64,000 nt of DNA from Marinilactibacillus psychrotolerans (GTDB taxonomy: Bacteria > Bacillota > Bacilli > Lactobacillales > Carnobacteriaceae_A): positions 1 through 64,000 of the forward strand of contig NZ_FMZD01000007.1 of the NCBI RefSeq assembly GCF_900101525.1, read 5' to 3'. Positions 1-8,189 of the stretch are shown here, one piece after another (within the stretch, counting starts at the first letter, position 1; the number at the start of each line of letters is the position of its first letter). The notes under the pieces are model-generated. The model ran no database searches. It was not told where the DNA came from and saw only the letters and a program-made list of their open reading frames with translations. Made by a program: the position numbers and the translations under genes.

Positions 1-195
1 GGTTTGTTTTTACAAGCGCTAACTGAAACGATTCCTGCTTTTAAACAGGAAATTATCCCTGAATTCAAAGGGATAATCCGTACATTACTAAAGAAATATA
101 AAACTAAAAAATCAATCGGTGTGATTGAAGGCGGTATTGGAAAGTACTGTGCGTCTTCTCACGCTCTGGGACAGTTGGCTAAAGCACTAAAATAA
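1..195 (+). CDS. C-terminal part of an unidentified protein (5' end outside window)
   Basis: The frame is open from the first base and ends with TAA at 193-195, about 64 residues. The TTG at 4 is not preceded by a ribosome binding site, so the gene most likely begins upstream of the window. The visible part is basic in its first half (IIRTLLKKYKTKK), then has a glycine-rich stretch (VIEGGIGKYC). I do not recognise the family. A long inverted repeat follows 12 bases after the stop. Confidence 0.4.
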   Translation, partial: GLFLQALTETIPAFKQEIIPEFKGIIRTLLKKYKTKKSIGVIEGGIGKYCASSHALGQLAKALK

Positions 196-207
196 AGAGA
201 GTTTAAG

Positions 208-260
208 GCTGTTTACTGAGGGAGAAAGGCTCAAAGAGCCCATATCCCTCAGTAAACAGC
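208..260. repeat. Nested perfect inverted repeat (15-bp stem with an inner 5-bp hairpin)
   Basis: The arms at 208-222 (GCTGTTTACTGAGGG) and 246-260 are perfect reverse complements. Between them GGCTC and GAGCC (228-232 and 236-240) form a second hairpin. No T-run follows on either strand, so it is not a standard intrinsic terminator, although its place behind a stop codon suits 3'-end processing or termination. The AT-rich stretch from 261 to lysA shows no lysine riboswitch and no convincing promoter. Confidence 0.6.
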
Positions 261-465
261 GAAAAACAATAACAGGAAAAAGTGATTCTAGAGATTTCCT
301 ACAACAACTTGACACACACAAAGAAGAGGGCGATTTGATTTTTATAATAGATATCTGTATTATTGTCATGAGTAATAAATTCATTGATATCTAGATAAAA
401 TGATCAAAATAGCTAATATAAATATGCATGTAAAATTATGACTAAAGAAATGTAGGTATTTATAA

Positions 466-1806
466 ATGAATTCATCTGATAATCAAAATATTCCAGACTT
501 TCAAGGGTCGATGAAAATAAATGAAAAAAATCATCTTGAAATTGGAGGAGTAGACACTGTTTTTTTAGCAGAAAAATACTCAACACCTTTATATGTTTAC
601 GATATTGATTTGATTAAATCTCGCTTATCTGAGTTTAAAAAAGCTTTTTCCATATATAAAAAACCGACTCAGGTTGCTTATGCTAGTAAAGCTTTTTCGT
701 CTCTAGCATTATATCAGATTCTCGTAAAAGAAGGAGTCTCGCTAGATGTAGTTTCAGGAGGAGAATTGCATTTGGCAATCAAAGCTGGTTTTCCAGCTGA
801 AAAAATCCATTTTCATGGCAATAACAAGTCTCACCAAGAACTAGTAGAAGCATTAAATTATAATATTGGCTGTATAGTTGTTGACAATTTTACTGAATTA
901 GATATGATCAACCAATTAACAAGCTTACATCAGAAAAATATTAATATATTAATTAGAATTACCCCAGGCATTGAAGCTCATACACATGAGTACATTACTA
1001 CAGGTCAAGAAGATTCTAAATTTGGATTTGATCTTACTTCTGGACAAGCAGAAAAAGCTGTAAAATTAGCTCTAGAATGTTCATACATCAATGTAATTGG
1101 ACTTCATGCCCATATAGGTTCTCAGATATTTGAGACTGATGGATATCAAGCTGTAATAGAAAGATTAATGAAACACGCTAAACAATGGAATAAAGAAACT
1201 GGTTTTGATTTAAAAGTTTTAAATGTTGGTGGTGGTTTTGGTATAAGATATACTAAAGAAGATGAGCCTCTGGCCATTAAAGATTATGTATCTAGCATTG
1301 TTAAAAGTGTTGAAAAATATGCAATAGAATTAGAGATTGAATTACCTGAAATATGGGTTGAGCCGGGGCGAAGTATCGTTGGAGAAGCCGGTACAACCAT
1401 TTATACTATTGGAACAGAAAAAAATATACCTGGAGTCAGACGGTATGTTTCAATAGATGGAGGTATGGCTGATAATATTAGACCGGCACTTTATGGAGCT
1501 AAATATACTGGTATTTTAGCTAACAAAGTGTATGCTCAGTATGATACAACCGTTTCTATAGCAGGAAAAGCATGTGAAAGTGGAGACATGCTGATTTGGG
1601 ACTTGTCTTTACCAGAAGTCGAGCAAGGAGATTATCTTGCAGTATTGAGTACTGGAGCGTATGGATATTCTATGGCGAGCAATTATAATAGATTGCCCCG
1701 TCCGGCTGTTGTCTTCGTTGAAAATAGACAAGATTTTTTAGCGATTAAAAGAGAATCGTATGACGACTTTATGAGGTTAGAAAATCCTATCGCTGATTCA
1801 ATTTGA
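466..1806 (+). CDS. lysA: Diaminopimelate decarboxylase
   Basis: LysA removes CO2 from meso-diaminopimelate to give L-lysine, the last step of lysine synthesis, using pyridoxal phosphate. The 446-residue length is normal for this fold-III decarboxylase. The cofactor lysine is in VAYASKAFSS (K75). Further signatures are HFHGNNK, GLHAHIGSQIFE, NVGGGFGI for the phosphate, EPGRSIVGEAG, CESGDM supplied by the partner subunit, and GAYGYSMASNYN near the C-terminus. The ATG at 466 has only a weak ribosome binding site; an in-frame ATG at 511, preceded by AAGGG, begins nearer the conserved part and may be the real start. Diaminopimelate is also a cell-wall precursor, so this enzyme sits at the split between wall and lysine supply. 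ribT follows 22 bases later. Confidence 0.95.
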   Translation: MNSSDNQNIPDFQGSMKINEKNHLEIGGVDTVFLAEKYSTPLYVYDIDLIKSRLSEFKKAFSIYKKPTQVAYASKAFSSLALYQILVKEGVSLDVVSGGELHLAIKAGFPAEKIHFHGNNKSHQELVEALNYNIGCIVVDNFTELDMINQLTSLHQKNINILIRITPGIEAHTHEYITTGQEDSKFGFDLTSGQAEKAVKLALECSYINVIGLHAHIGSQIFETDGYQAVIERLMKHAKQWNKETGFDLKVLNVGGGFGIRYTKEDEPLAIKDYVSSIVKSVEKYAIELEIELPEIWVEPGRSIVGEAGTTIYTIGTEKNIPGVRRYVSIDGGMADNIRPALYGAKYTGILANKVYAQYDTTVSIAGKACESGDMLIWDLSLPEVEQGDYLAVLSTGAYGYSMASNYNRLPRPAVVFVENRQDFLAIKRESYDDFMRLENPIADSI

Positions 1807-1828
1807 GTTAAAATATGGAGGGAAATGG

Positions 1829-2185
1829 ATGCTTGTAGAATACAAAGCTGACTATCAGAAAATTACAATGGGTCTATTATCTTATGTACCAGATTTGAAA
1901 GAAACAAATCGATTAATGAAAGAATTGACTTGGTATGCCCAAGAAGACAATCGCCAGTTGTTTTTGTGGAAAAGCCAAGAAACTAACGATTTCGTTGGAG
2001 TTCTGGGAATTGAAATTGAAGAAGAGTTTATTTTAGTTAGACATATCTCAATAAATCCATCATTTAGAGAAGAAGGCCTTGCTCATCGTCTTTTAGACGC
2101 CTTAGCAGCTAAGTATGCTCCTAAACAATTAGTTGGAACAATAGAAACTGGTCCCTTAATTGCTAAGTGGCATACTGAAAGTTGA
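1829..2185 (+). CDS. ribT: GNAT-family N-acetyltransferase RibT
   Basis: A 118-residue protein resembling Bacillus RibT along its length: an N-terminal YKADYQKITMGLLSYVPDLK, RQLFLWKS, a central VRHISINPSFREEGLAHRLLDAL that is the acetyl-CoA binding beta4-alpha3 motif of GNAT enzymes, and a short C-terminal arm. Its acceptor is not known. In Bacillus ribT belongs to the riboflavin operon; here no rib biosynthesis genes adjoin it, and it lies between lysA and scpA. The start has a good GGAGGG site. Confidence 0.8.
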   Translation: MLVEYKADYQKITMGLLSYVPDLKETNRLMKELTWYAQEDNRQLFLWKSQETNDFVGVLGIEIEEEFILVRHISINPSFREEGLAHRLLDALAAKYAPKQLVGTIETGPLIAKWHTES

Positions 2186-2216
2186 TAGAAAGATTAGATT
2201 ATACGAGGTAAATACT

Positions 2217-2966
2217 ATGACAGAGCATTGGAAAGTGAACTTAGAAATTTTTGAAGGACCGTTAGATCTTCTACTTCATTTGATCAACAAATATGAGATC
2301 GATATTTATGATATTCCTATAGCAAAAATCACAACTCAATATATGGAGTATCTTCATGCAATGCAAATCTTACAGCTTGATGTCGCTGGAGATTATTTAG
2401 TAATGGCTGCAACCTTGATGTCTATTAAAAGCCAGATGCTAGTTCCTAGAAATGATGCTTGGAACGAAGAAGAGTTCATTGTAGAGGAAGAGGATCCCAG
2501 AGAAGAATTAATGGAGATGTTGCTAGAGTATCGGAAATTTAAAAATGCTGCGACTAAACTGGAATATAAACAATCTGAAAGAGCAGATTTTTTTACAAAA
2601 GAGCCTACGGATGTTACTGAATATCAGGAAAACATTCCTTTAAAAAAAGGAGACGTTGATTTAATAGACTTGATAGAGGCATTTCAGGCATTGATTAGAA
2701 GAAATGAATTGAAAGAACCAGAAGAAACTACAATAGAAACAGAAGAAATATCGGTTACAGATAAAATGAAATGGATAGAATTTAAAATTAAGGATAGTCC
2801 AAGCTCGTCCATTACGTTTCGTCATCTTTTTGAATGTTATTCGAGTAAAGAAGTTGTAGTAACATTTTTAGCGTTATTAGAATTGATTAAAGAAAATAAA
2901 GTTGATTTCAAACAAGATAAAACATTCTCAGATATTAAATTGGCTTTTTTAAATAATGATTTTTAA
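2217..2966 (+). CDS. scpA: Segregation and condensation protein A
   Basis: ScpA is the kleisin subunit of the Smc-ScpA-ScpB condensin that organises the chromosome for segregation. The start is set at ATG 2217, preceded by GAGGT, because the protein then begins TEHWKVNLEIFEGPLDLLLHL as ScpA proteins do; a start further upstream would overlap ribT. The N-terminal helices bind the Smc neck, the acidic middle (EEFIVEEEDPREELMEMLLEY) binds ScpB, and the C-terminal winged helix (about 165-249) binds the Smc head. Length is 249 residues. scpB follows after 18 bases. Confidence 0.95.
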   Translation: MTEHWKVNLEIFEGPLDLLLHLINKYEIDIYDIPIAKITTQYMEYLHAMQILQLDVAGDYLVMAATLMSIKSQMLVPRNDAWNEEEFIVEEEDPREELMEMLLEYRKFKNAATKLEYKQSERADFFTKEPTDVTEYQENIPLKKGDVDLIDLIEAFQALIRRNELKEPEETTIETEEISVTDKMKWIEFKIKDSPSSSITFRHLFECYSSKEVVVTFLALLELIKENKVDFKQDKTFSDIKLAFLNNDF

Positions 2967-2984
2967 GGTAAAAGGCGGGGTTGA

Positions 2985-3548
2985 ATGAACGAATTAGCTA
3001 TATATGAGTCATTATTATTTGTTGCAGGTGATGATGGTTTGTCTCTGAAAGAAATGGCTAAATTGACTAATGCTACGACTGATCATGTACTAGTTTCGCT
3101 TGATAAATTATTGAATGAGTATAATAGTAGAAATTCTAGTGCACTTACGATTATTGAAACTGCAAATAAATATAAATTAGTAACCAAAGAAATGTATTCA
3201 ACCATCGTCAGTGGATATGCTCAGTCACCTTTAATGCAAAAGTTAAGTAAGGCTTTATTAGAAACACTGGCAATTATTGCATATAAGCAACCTGTAACTA
3301 GGATGGAAATAGAAGAAATAAGGGGTGTGCAATTAGCAACTGCTTTGCAAAAATTAAAGTTAAGAGATCTTATTAAAGAAGTTGGACGCTTAGAAGCCCC
3401 TGGAAGACCAGTTTTATACGGTACAACGGATTATTTTTTAGATTATTTTGGATTAAATGGACTATCAGAGTTACCAGAACTTTCAATAGAGGACGAAGTT
3501 GAGGAAACCTCCCTTTTTTTTGAAAATTTCCAACAAACATTAGATTAA
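2985..3548 (+). CDS. scpB: Segregation and condensation protein B
   Basis: ScpB dimerises on the ScpA linker and completes the Smc condensin. The 187-residue protein has two winged-helix domains (about 1-80 and 90-165) with the family motifs ALLETLAIIAYKQPVTRMEIEEIRG and GRPVLYGTTDYFLDYFGLNGL, and a short acidic C-terminal tail. A GGCGGGG stretch precedes the ATG. The scpA-scpB pairing is the usual Firmicute arrangement. Confidence 0.95.
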   Translation: MNELAIYESLLFVAGDDGLSLKEMAKLTNATTDHVLVSLDKLLNEYNSRNSSALTIIETANKYKLVTKEMYSTIVSGYAQSPLMQKLSKALLETLAIIAYKQPVTRMEIEEIRGVQLATALQKLKLRDLIKEVGRLEAPGRPVLYGTTDYFLDYFGLNGLSELPELSIEDEVEETSLFFENFQQTLD

Positions 3549-3614
3549 AAAATAATAAATTTCAAAAGCATTAATGATAAAATGATACATAAAATAGATT
3601 AAAGGAGGGGTCAG

Positions 3615-4337
3615 ATGGAACGATTACAAAAAGTCATGGCTCATGCAGGAATTGCTTCAAGAAGAAAATCAGAAAGTATGATAGAAGCAGGTCGCGTGAA
3701 AGTCAATGGAGATGTGATTACTGAATTAGGGTTTCAGGTTAAAAGATCCGATACGATAGAAGTCGATAGTGTACCTATACAAAAAGAAAAGTTGGTTTAC
3801 TTTTTGTTGAATAAGCCAAGAGGAGTTGTTTCCACAGCAAGTGATCCAAAAAATAGAGAAACAGTAGTCGACTTGTTACATGAAGTAGAAGAAAGAATCT
3901 ATCCAGTAGGTAGGTTAGACTATGATACTACAGGTGTTTTGCTTTTAACAAATGATGGTGAGCTTGCCAATAAACTTATGCACCCTAAGTACGCAGTAGA
4001 AAAAACATATTTAGCTAAAGTTAAAGGTCGAGTTACAAGAGAAGATATAAGACAACTTGAAAAAGGAGTAGTCTTTGATAAAGTTAAATCTGCTCCAGCA
4101 AAAGCAAGAATTACTAATTATGATCGCAAGAAAGATTACTCAACAGTAGAACTGACTATTCATGAAGGTAAGAATCATCAAGTGAAAAAAATGATGAAAG
4201 CTATTAATCATCCCATTGAAAAATTGACAAGAACTCAATATGGATTTCTGTCAGTCGAAGGTATGCAGTCTGGTGTCTGGAGAGAACTTAAACAATTTGA
4301 AATTAATAAACTACAACAATTAGTAGAAGATGAATAG
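3615..4337 (+). CDS. rluB: 23S rRNA pseudouridine synthase, RluB type
   Basis: RluB-type enzymes isomerise uridine 2605 of 23S rRNA (E. coli numbering) to pseudouridine. The 240-residue protein has an S4 RNA-binding domain at about 1-60 (MERLQKVMAHAGIASRRKSE) and the RsuA/RluB catalytic domain with the motif VGRLDYDTTGVLLLTNDGEL, whose Asp in RLD is the catalytic residue. KNHQVKKMMKAINHPIEKLTR is the second family signature. An AAAGGAGGGG site precedes the ATG. Its place after scpAB matches other Firmicutes. Confidence 0.92.
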   Translation: MERLQKVMAHAGIASRRKSESMIEAGRVKVNGDVITELGFQVKRSDTIEVDSVPIQKEKLVYFLLNKPRGVVSTASDPKNRETVVDLLHEVEERIYPVGRLDYDTTGVLLLTNDGELANKLMHPKYAVEKTYLAKVKGRVTREDIRQLEKGVVFDKVKSAPAKARITNYDRKKDYSTVELTIHEGKNHQVKKMMKAINHPIEKLTRTQYGFLSVEGMQSGVWRELKQFEINKLQQLVEDE

Positions 4338-4385
4338 AATCATCCCCTAGTATATTGAAGGCATTAAATTTGTTGAATTGAATTA

Positions 4386-4415
4386 GTGGCACAATCTTTT
4401 CATCTTAGTTATAAT
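4386..4415 (+). promoter_or_regulatory. Possible promoter for the two-component operon
   Basis: A perfect TATAAT lies at 4410-4415 in the 160-bp gap before the response regulator gene. The matching -35 is poor (GTGGCA at 4386-4391, 18-bp spacer), so this is only a candidate. The predicted leader would be about 75 bases. Confidence 0.35.
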
Positions 4416-4497
4416 TGATGTTAAGTACCAGCAGAGAATAAAAATATCTATAACTTGAATTCACTTAATAGTATCACGTTCTAAGGAGTGTCGAATC

Positions 4498-5256
4498 GTG
4501 ACGGATGAAATAATGCAGGAAAATGTAGAGCAACCAAAAAAGCTATTAGTAGTAGATGATGAAAATCGAATACGAAGATTGCTTAAAATGTATCTTGAAA
4601 AAGCACATTATGAAATTGACGAAGCTGAGAACGGTAAAAAAGCTTTGAAATTAGCGTTAGAAAATGATTATGATTTAATTCTTCTAGATCTTATGATGCC
4701 TGAAATGGATGGAATAGAAGTAGCAGAAGAATTGCGTAAAGAAAAAGAAACACCTATTATGATGTTAACTGCTAAGGGTGAAGAATTAAATCGGATACAA
4801 GGTTTTGAAGTAGGAGCCGATGATTATATTGTCAAACCGTTCAGTCCTCGTGAGATTGTTTTAAGAGTGTCTGCAATTTTAAAAAGAAGCCAGACTAGCG
4901 GAGGTAATTCGGGTAAAGCTGCCAGTGTATCTGATACGCTTACCCTGCCTCATTTAGAGATCGATAATGACTCTAGAAGAGTTACAGCTGACGGTAAAAC
5001 AGTTAATTTAACGCCAAAAGAATACGACTTACTTCACTATTTGATGTCTTCTCCTGACCAAATTTTTGGTAGAGAACAGTTGCTTAGAGAAGTATGGAAG
5101 TATGAGTTCTTTGGGGACTTACGTACGGTAGATACGCATGTAAAAAGACTACGAGAGAAGTTGAAAAAAGAATCTAAAACGGCAGCAAAAATGATAGAGA
5201 CTGTATGGGGGCTTGGCTATAAATTGAATTCTTACCCTCATGAAGAAGAGGAGTAG
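4498..5256 (+). CDS. resD: OmpR-family response regulator (ResD/SrrA type)
   Basis: The receiver domain (about 13-125) has the acidic pair DD (20-21), phosphoacceptor Asp64 in LILLDLMMPEMDG, Thr in MLTAKG and Lys in VKPFSPRE. A winged-helix DNA-binding domain follows (about 145-245) with TPKEYDLLHYLMSSPDQIFGREQLL and TVDTHVKRLREKL. At 252 residues it has a slightly long N-terminal extension. The start is GTG at 4498, with AAGGAG ten bases upstream. Together with the next gene it forms a two-component system; its position after rluB is that of resDE in Bacillus, where it controls genes for oxygen limitation. The name is inferred from position and similarity, and no res cytochrome-assembly genes are next to it. 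Confidence 0.85.
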   Translation: MTDEIMQENVEQPKKLLVVDDENRIRRLLKMYLEKAHYEIDEAENGKKALKLALENDYDLILLDLMMPEMDGIEVAEELRKEKETPIMMLTAKGEELNRIQGFEVGADDYIVKPFSPREIVLRVSAILKRSQTSGGNSGKAASVSDTLTLPHLEIDNDSRRVTADGKTVNLTPKEYDLLHYLMSSPDQIFGREQLLREVWKYEFFGDLRTVDTHVKRLREKLKKESKTAAKMIETVWGLGYKLNSYPHEEEE

Positions 5257-5265
5257 GTCTAGAGT

Positions 5266-7077
5266 ATGAAGCTAAATATCGTTGCGATTAGAATTTGGCT
5301 GACTACTTCTGGACTGATTCTTTTATCCCTAGTTGCCACGTCTCTGTTCTATAACCATTTTTATTCAGAACAAATCAAAGAAAACTATCTAAATGATTAT
5401 GAATCATTTATTCTTAACGTTGGAGAATTATCAGAAAGTGATCCCACATTTATTTTCAATTACCTGAAGGAAGCAAACGTAATTCATTCAAAAATTAATT
5501 TTGCACTTCGCACCGAAGATCAGTATCTGGATGATCAAGGTGAGTGGGATTTACAGTTTTCTGAGAATGTTTATCAGAAAATCTTGGATAACCCCGATCT
5601 CAGAGCAGATCTGCAAGCGAGTGAAGAAATTCATATTAGATCAGACCTGGCTCCTGATTATGAAAGTAAAACTCCCTATATTTTTCATATTGATCATATT
5701 AATTATAGTGGAGAGAACTATGCGGTATATGCTTATGTAGACCTATCTTTTATTTCAAGAATAGAAAGAATGGTTTCCATCGCAATAGTTGTACTTATAT
5801 TGTTTAATATTTTTTTAAGTTATATTTATTATTTATATCTTCGTCGAAATGTCTCAGAACCTATTAATGCAATGACCAATATTGCTTTCGATTATGCACG
5901 AGATGATTTTAGTCATCAGTTACCAGTATCTGGTCGTGATGATTTATCTGAACTTGCAATGGCGATGAATAAAATGGGACATTCGTTAGAAACGAATCGA
6001 ACGGTAGTGAGACAAGAAAAGGAATTGCTGTCGCATATTATGACGAGTATAGACACAGGCATTCTCTATTATGACTCTGATCAGACATTGATTTTGTCAA
6101 ATCCCGCTGGTGATTTATTTTTAACACAGTATCAAGTAGAAAGAGGGAATTTTTCTACAAAAGAGAATTATGTGGATATTGAAAACAGTTTAAAAGAAGC
6201 TGTTGATACTAAGAAATATTCTCAATTTCATATTGAGATGGTTGAATTCTATTATGAGGTAACCATTATGCCATTAATTGAAGAGGATACACTTGATATT
6301 CGAGGCATATTAGTCTCTACGAAAGATTTGACCCATGAACATAGATTAGACAAGATGAGAGTTGATTTCATTAGTAATATATCTCATGAATTGCGTACAC
6401 CACTTGTTATGGTTCAAGGATATAGTGAAGCCATCATAGATGATATTGCAGAAACAATTGATGAGAAAAAAGAAATGGCCCAAATCATCAGTGATGAGGC
6501 TCAACGAATGAATAGAATGGTTAATGAAATGCTAGATCTTTCAAGAATGGAAGCTGGATTTATTGAGATTGAAAAAGATCCAATTAATTTAAATCGGTAC
6601 TTAAATACTTTAAAAGCTCGATTTGGAAAAATGGCTTCAGAAGTAAATGTTAACCTTGAATTAGATCTTCCATATGAAGATATAGTATTTCCAATTGACA
6701 AGGATAAAATGGATCAAGTTTTTGTTAATTTAATCAATAATGCCATTAGACATACTGGAATGACTGACAAAGAAACAAAAAAAGTTACTCTTAGACTTTT
6801 TGAAGATAATAATTTAGAAGAAATTATTATGCAAGTGAGAGATACTGGTACAGGAATTCCAAAAGAAGATATTCCTTATATTTTCGATCGTTTCTTTAAG
6901 GCAGATAAATCTCGCAAAAACTATTCAGATAATATTTCTGGTACTGGAATAGGGCTATCAGTCGTTCAAAGCATCATAGAAGCACATGGAGGACGACTAA
7001 GTGTCGAATCTAATTTAGGCAGTGGTTCAACTTTTATAATTCACTTACCAATTGATCAAGAAGAAACCCTTGATTAA
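5266..7077 (+). CDS. resE: Sensor histidine kinase (ResE/SrrB type)
   Basis: Membrane sensor kinase of 603 residues. A first transmembrane segment lies at about 8-28, an extracytoplasmic sensor region at 30-165, a second transmembrane segment at about 168-190, then HAMP (about 192-245), a PAS-like domain (about 250-360), the dimerisation box FISNISHELRTP with phosphoacceptor His374, and a HATPase domain with the N box NLINNAIRH, G1 DTGTGIP, and GTGIGLSVV. It starts nine bases after the regulator gene, so the two are co-transcribed and form one signalling pair. What it senses cannot be read from the sequence. Confidence 0.88.
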   Translation: MKLNIVAIRIWLTTSGLILLSLVATSLFYNHFYSEQIKENYLNDYESFILNVGELSESDPTFIFNYLKEANVIHSKINFALRTEDQYLDDQGEWDLQFSENVYQKILDNPDLRADLQASEEIHIRSDLAPDYESKTPYIFHIDHINYSGENYAVYAYVDLSFISRIERMVSIAIVVLILFNIFLSYIYYLYLRRNVSEPINAMTNIAFDYARDDFSHQLPVSGRDDLSELAMAMNKMGHSLETNRTVVRQEKELLSHIMTSIDTGILYYDSDQTLILSNPAGDLFLTQYQVERGNFSTKENYVDIENSLKEAVDTKKYSQFHIEMVEFYYEVTIMPLIEEDTLDIRGILVSTKDLTHEHRLDKMRVDFISNISHELRTPLVMVQGYSEAIIDDIAETIDEKKEMAQIISDEAQRMNRMVNEMLDLSRMEAGFIEIEKDPINLNRYLNTLKARFGKMASEVNVNLELDLPYEDIVFPIDKDKMDQVFVNLINNAIRHTGMTDKETKKVTLRLFEDNNLEEIIMQVRDTGTGIPKEDIPYIFDRFFKADKSRKNYSDNISGTGIGLSVVQSIIEAHGGRLSVESNLGSGSTFIIHLPIDQEETLD

Positions 7078-7095
7078 ATATATTATGCACAGACC

Positions 7096-7123
7096 TTGAC
7101 ATTTAATAATCGTTTTGTATAAT
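7096..7123 (+). promoter_or_regulatory. Promoter for the FMN riboswitch-ribU transcript
   Basis: A near-consensus sigma-A promoter: TTGACA at 7096-7101, 16-bp spacer, TATAAT at 7118-7123. Transcription would start near 7130, some 32 bases before the riboswitch aptamer. Confidence 0.88.
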
Positions 7124-7161
7124 GGTATTGTACTACTTGTATAGTATAAAAAAATATGATT

Positions 7162-7278
7162 CATCTTCAGGGGCAGGGTGTAAATCCCGACCGGTGGTAA
7201 AGTCCACGAGCGAAACTTCGGTTTTGCTGAACTGGTGTAATTCCAGTACCGACAGTATAGTCTGGTATAAAGAAGATG
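7162..7278 (+). promoter_or_regulatory. FMN riboswitch (RFN element)
   Basis: The conserved RFN blocks are visible in order: AGGGGCAGGGTG, AAATCCCGACCGG, GGTAAAGTCCACGAGC, the variable hairpin, GAACTGGTG, ATTCCAGTACCGACAG. Helix P1 pairs CATCTTC (7162-7168) with GAAGATG (7272-7278). FMN binding should favour the terminator at 7310-7350 and shut off the downstream riboflavin transporter gene, so uptake rises only when flavin is short. Confidence 0.96.
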
Positions 7279-7309
7279 GAGCTTTTTGACTGATTAAACA
7301 TGTCTATTT

Positions 7310-7350
7310 AGCTCTGTTCAATTTCCTGAGGTGGAATTGGACAGAGCTTT
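7310..7350 (+). terminator. Riboswitch-controlled intrinsic terminator
   Basis: A long stem pairs AGCTCTGTTCAATTTCC (from 7310) with its near-perfect complement ending at 7347, followed by TTTTG. It lies between the FMN aptamer and ribU and is the expected expression platform. The GGAGCTTTTT just after P1 (about 7278-7287) could pair with part of the left arm in the anti-terminated state. Confidence 0.85.
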
Positions 7351-7465
7351 TGTATTTCTAGAGTACAAAACAAGTACAATTCTATTTCTTGAAAAAGAAT
7401 GGTAAATAGACAAAGAATCAATAAGTTCATTCCCAGAGTGATGAATCCTTCTAGGAGGATTTTCA

Positions 7466-8083
7466 ATGTCAAGCATCAAAACCCATAAAACGGTAGGAAT
7501 TGCGATATTAGCATCTTTAGCATGGATTATTTCTATGTTTGCATTTCCTATACTACCTGCATCATCATTTTTGAAAATAGATTTTAGCGATTTACCGATT
7601 CTTTTCGGTATGTATGTGTATGGTCCGGTAGGTGGCATCGTTATTGCCTTTATCCGTTCTTTATTGTCTTTTGTTCAAAAAGGTGGAGAAGCAGGACTAC
7701 CGATTGGAGATACAGCTCAATTCATTGCTTCACTTTCTTTTACACTTCCAATTTATTTGATTATTACTAGATATGGATTGAAATTGAAGAAAAAAGTTGT
7801 TGCATCCATACTTGGAACGATTACGTTAACGATAGTGATGTCATTATTGAACTGGGTTTTCTTAGTTCCCGCTTATATGGCTGTAATGGGGTTCGAAGTA
7901 GGTCCTTTATCTGACTATTTACTTCTAGCGATCATCCCATTCAATTTAATAAAAGGAACAATAGTTTCTGTAATCTTTTTCGCAGCTTTTCAAAAACTAT
8001 ATCCGTGGTTAACAAAATCTAGAAAGAAATTGTATAAAAATCAATCTAGAACTGCGGTTTTAAATAACGATAAAATTATCTAA
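7466..8083 (+). CDS. ribU: Riboflavin ECF transporter substrate-binding subunit RibU
   Basis: RibU is the S component of an energy-coupling factor transporter; it binds riboflavin in the membrane and works with the shared EcfA-EcfA'-EcfT module encoded elsewhere. The 205-residue protein has about six hydrophobic helices. The family motif FKIDFSDLPILFGMYVYGPVGG, shown here in part, and RSLLSFVQKGGEAG mark it as RibU rather than another vitamin S component. The FMN riboswitch directly upstream supports the substrate. AGGAGGA precedes the ATG and a strong terminator follows at 8105. Confidence 0.95.
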   Translation: MSSIKTHKTVGIAILASLAWIISMFAFPILPASSFLKIDFSDLPILFGMYVYGPVGGIVIAFIRSLLSFVQKGGEAGLPIGDTAQFIASLSFTLPIYLIITRYGLKLKKKVVASILGTITLTIVMSLLNWVFLVPAYMAVMGFEVGPLSDYLLLAIIPFNLIKGTIVSVIFFAAFQKLYPWLTKSRKKLYKNQSRTAVLNNDKII

Positions 8084-8104
8084 CTTATAGACTTATTAAT
8101 GTAC

Positions 8105-8134
8105 AAAAGGATGATCGCTGTGATCATCCTTTTT
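8105..8134 (+). terminator. Intrinsic terminator after ribU
   Basis: A perfect 12-bp stem (AAAAGGATGATC at 8105-8116, complement 8122-8133) with a 5-base loop and T-run. Confidence 0.92.
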
Positions 8135-8137
8135 ATA

Positions 8138-8166
8138 TTGAAAAAAAGGTGATTAACCTGTATTCT
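8138..8166 (+). promoter_or_regulatory. Promoter for ypbB-recQ
   Basis: TTGAAA at 8138-8143, a 17-bp spacer and TATTCT at 8161-8166, immediately after the ribU terminator and about 24 bases before the ypbB-like start. Confidence 0.6.
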
Positions 8167-8189
8167 AGTGGAATGAAAGGAAGTTGTGG

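Noticed and set aside
261-465. Lysine (L-box) riboswitch before lysA
   Set aside because: The conserved AGAGGTGC-type core and the five-helix junction blocks are absent.
2160-2216. ScpA starting at the upstream codon 2160
   Set aside because: It would overlap ribT, lacks a ribosome binding site, and adds residues not typical of ScpA.
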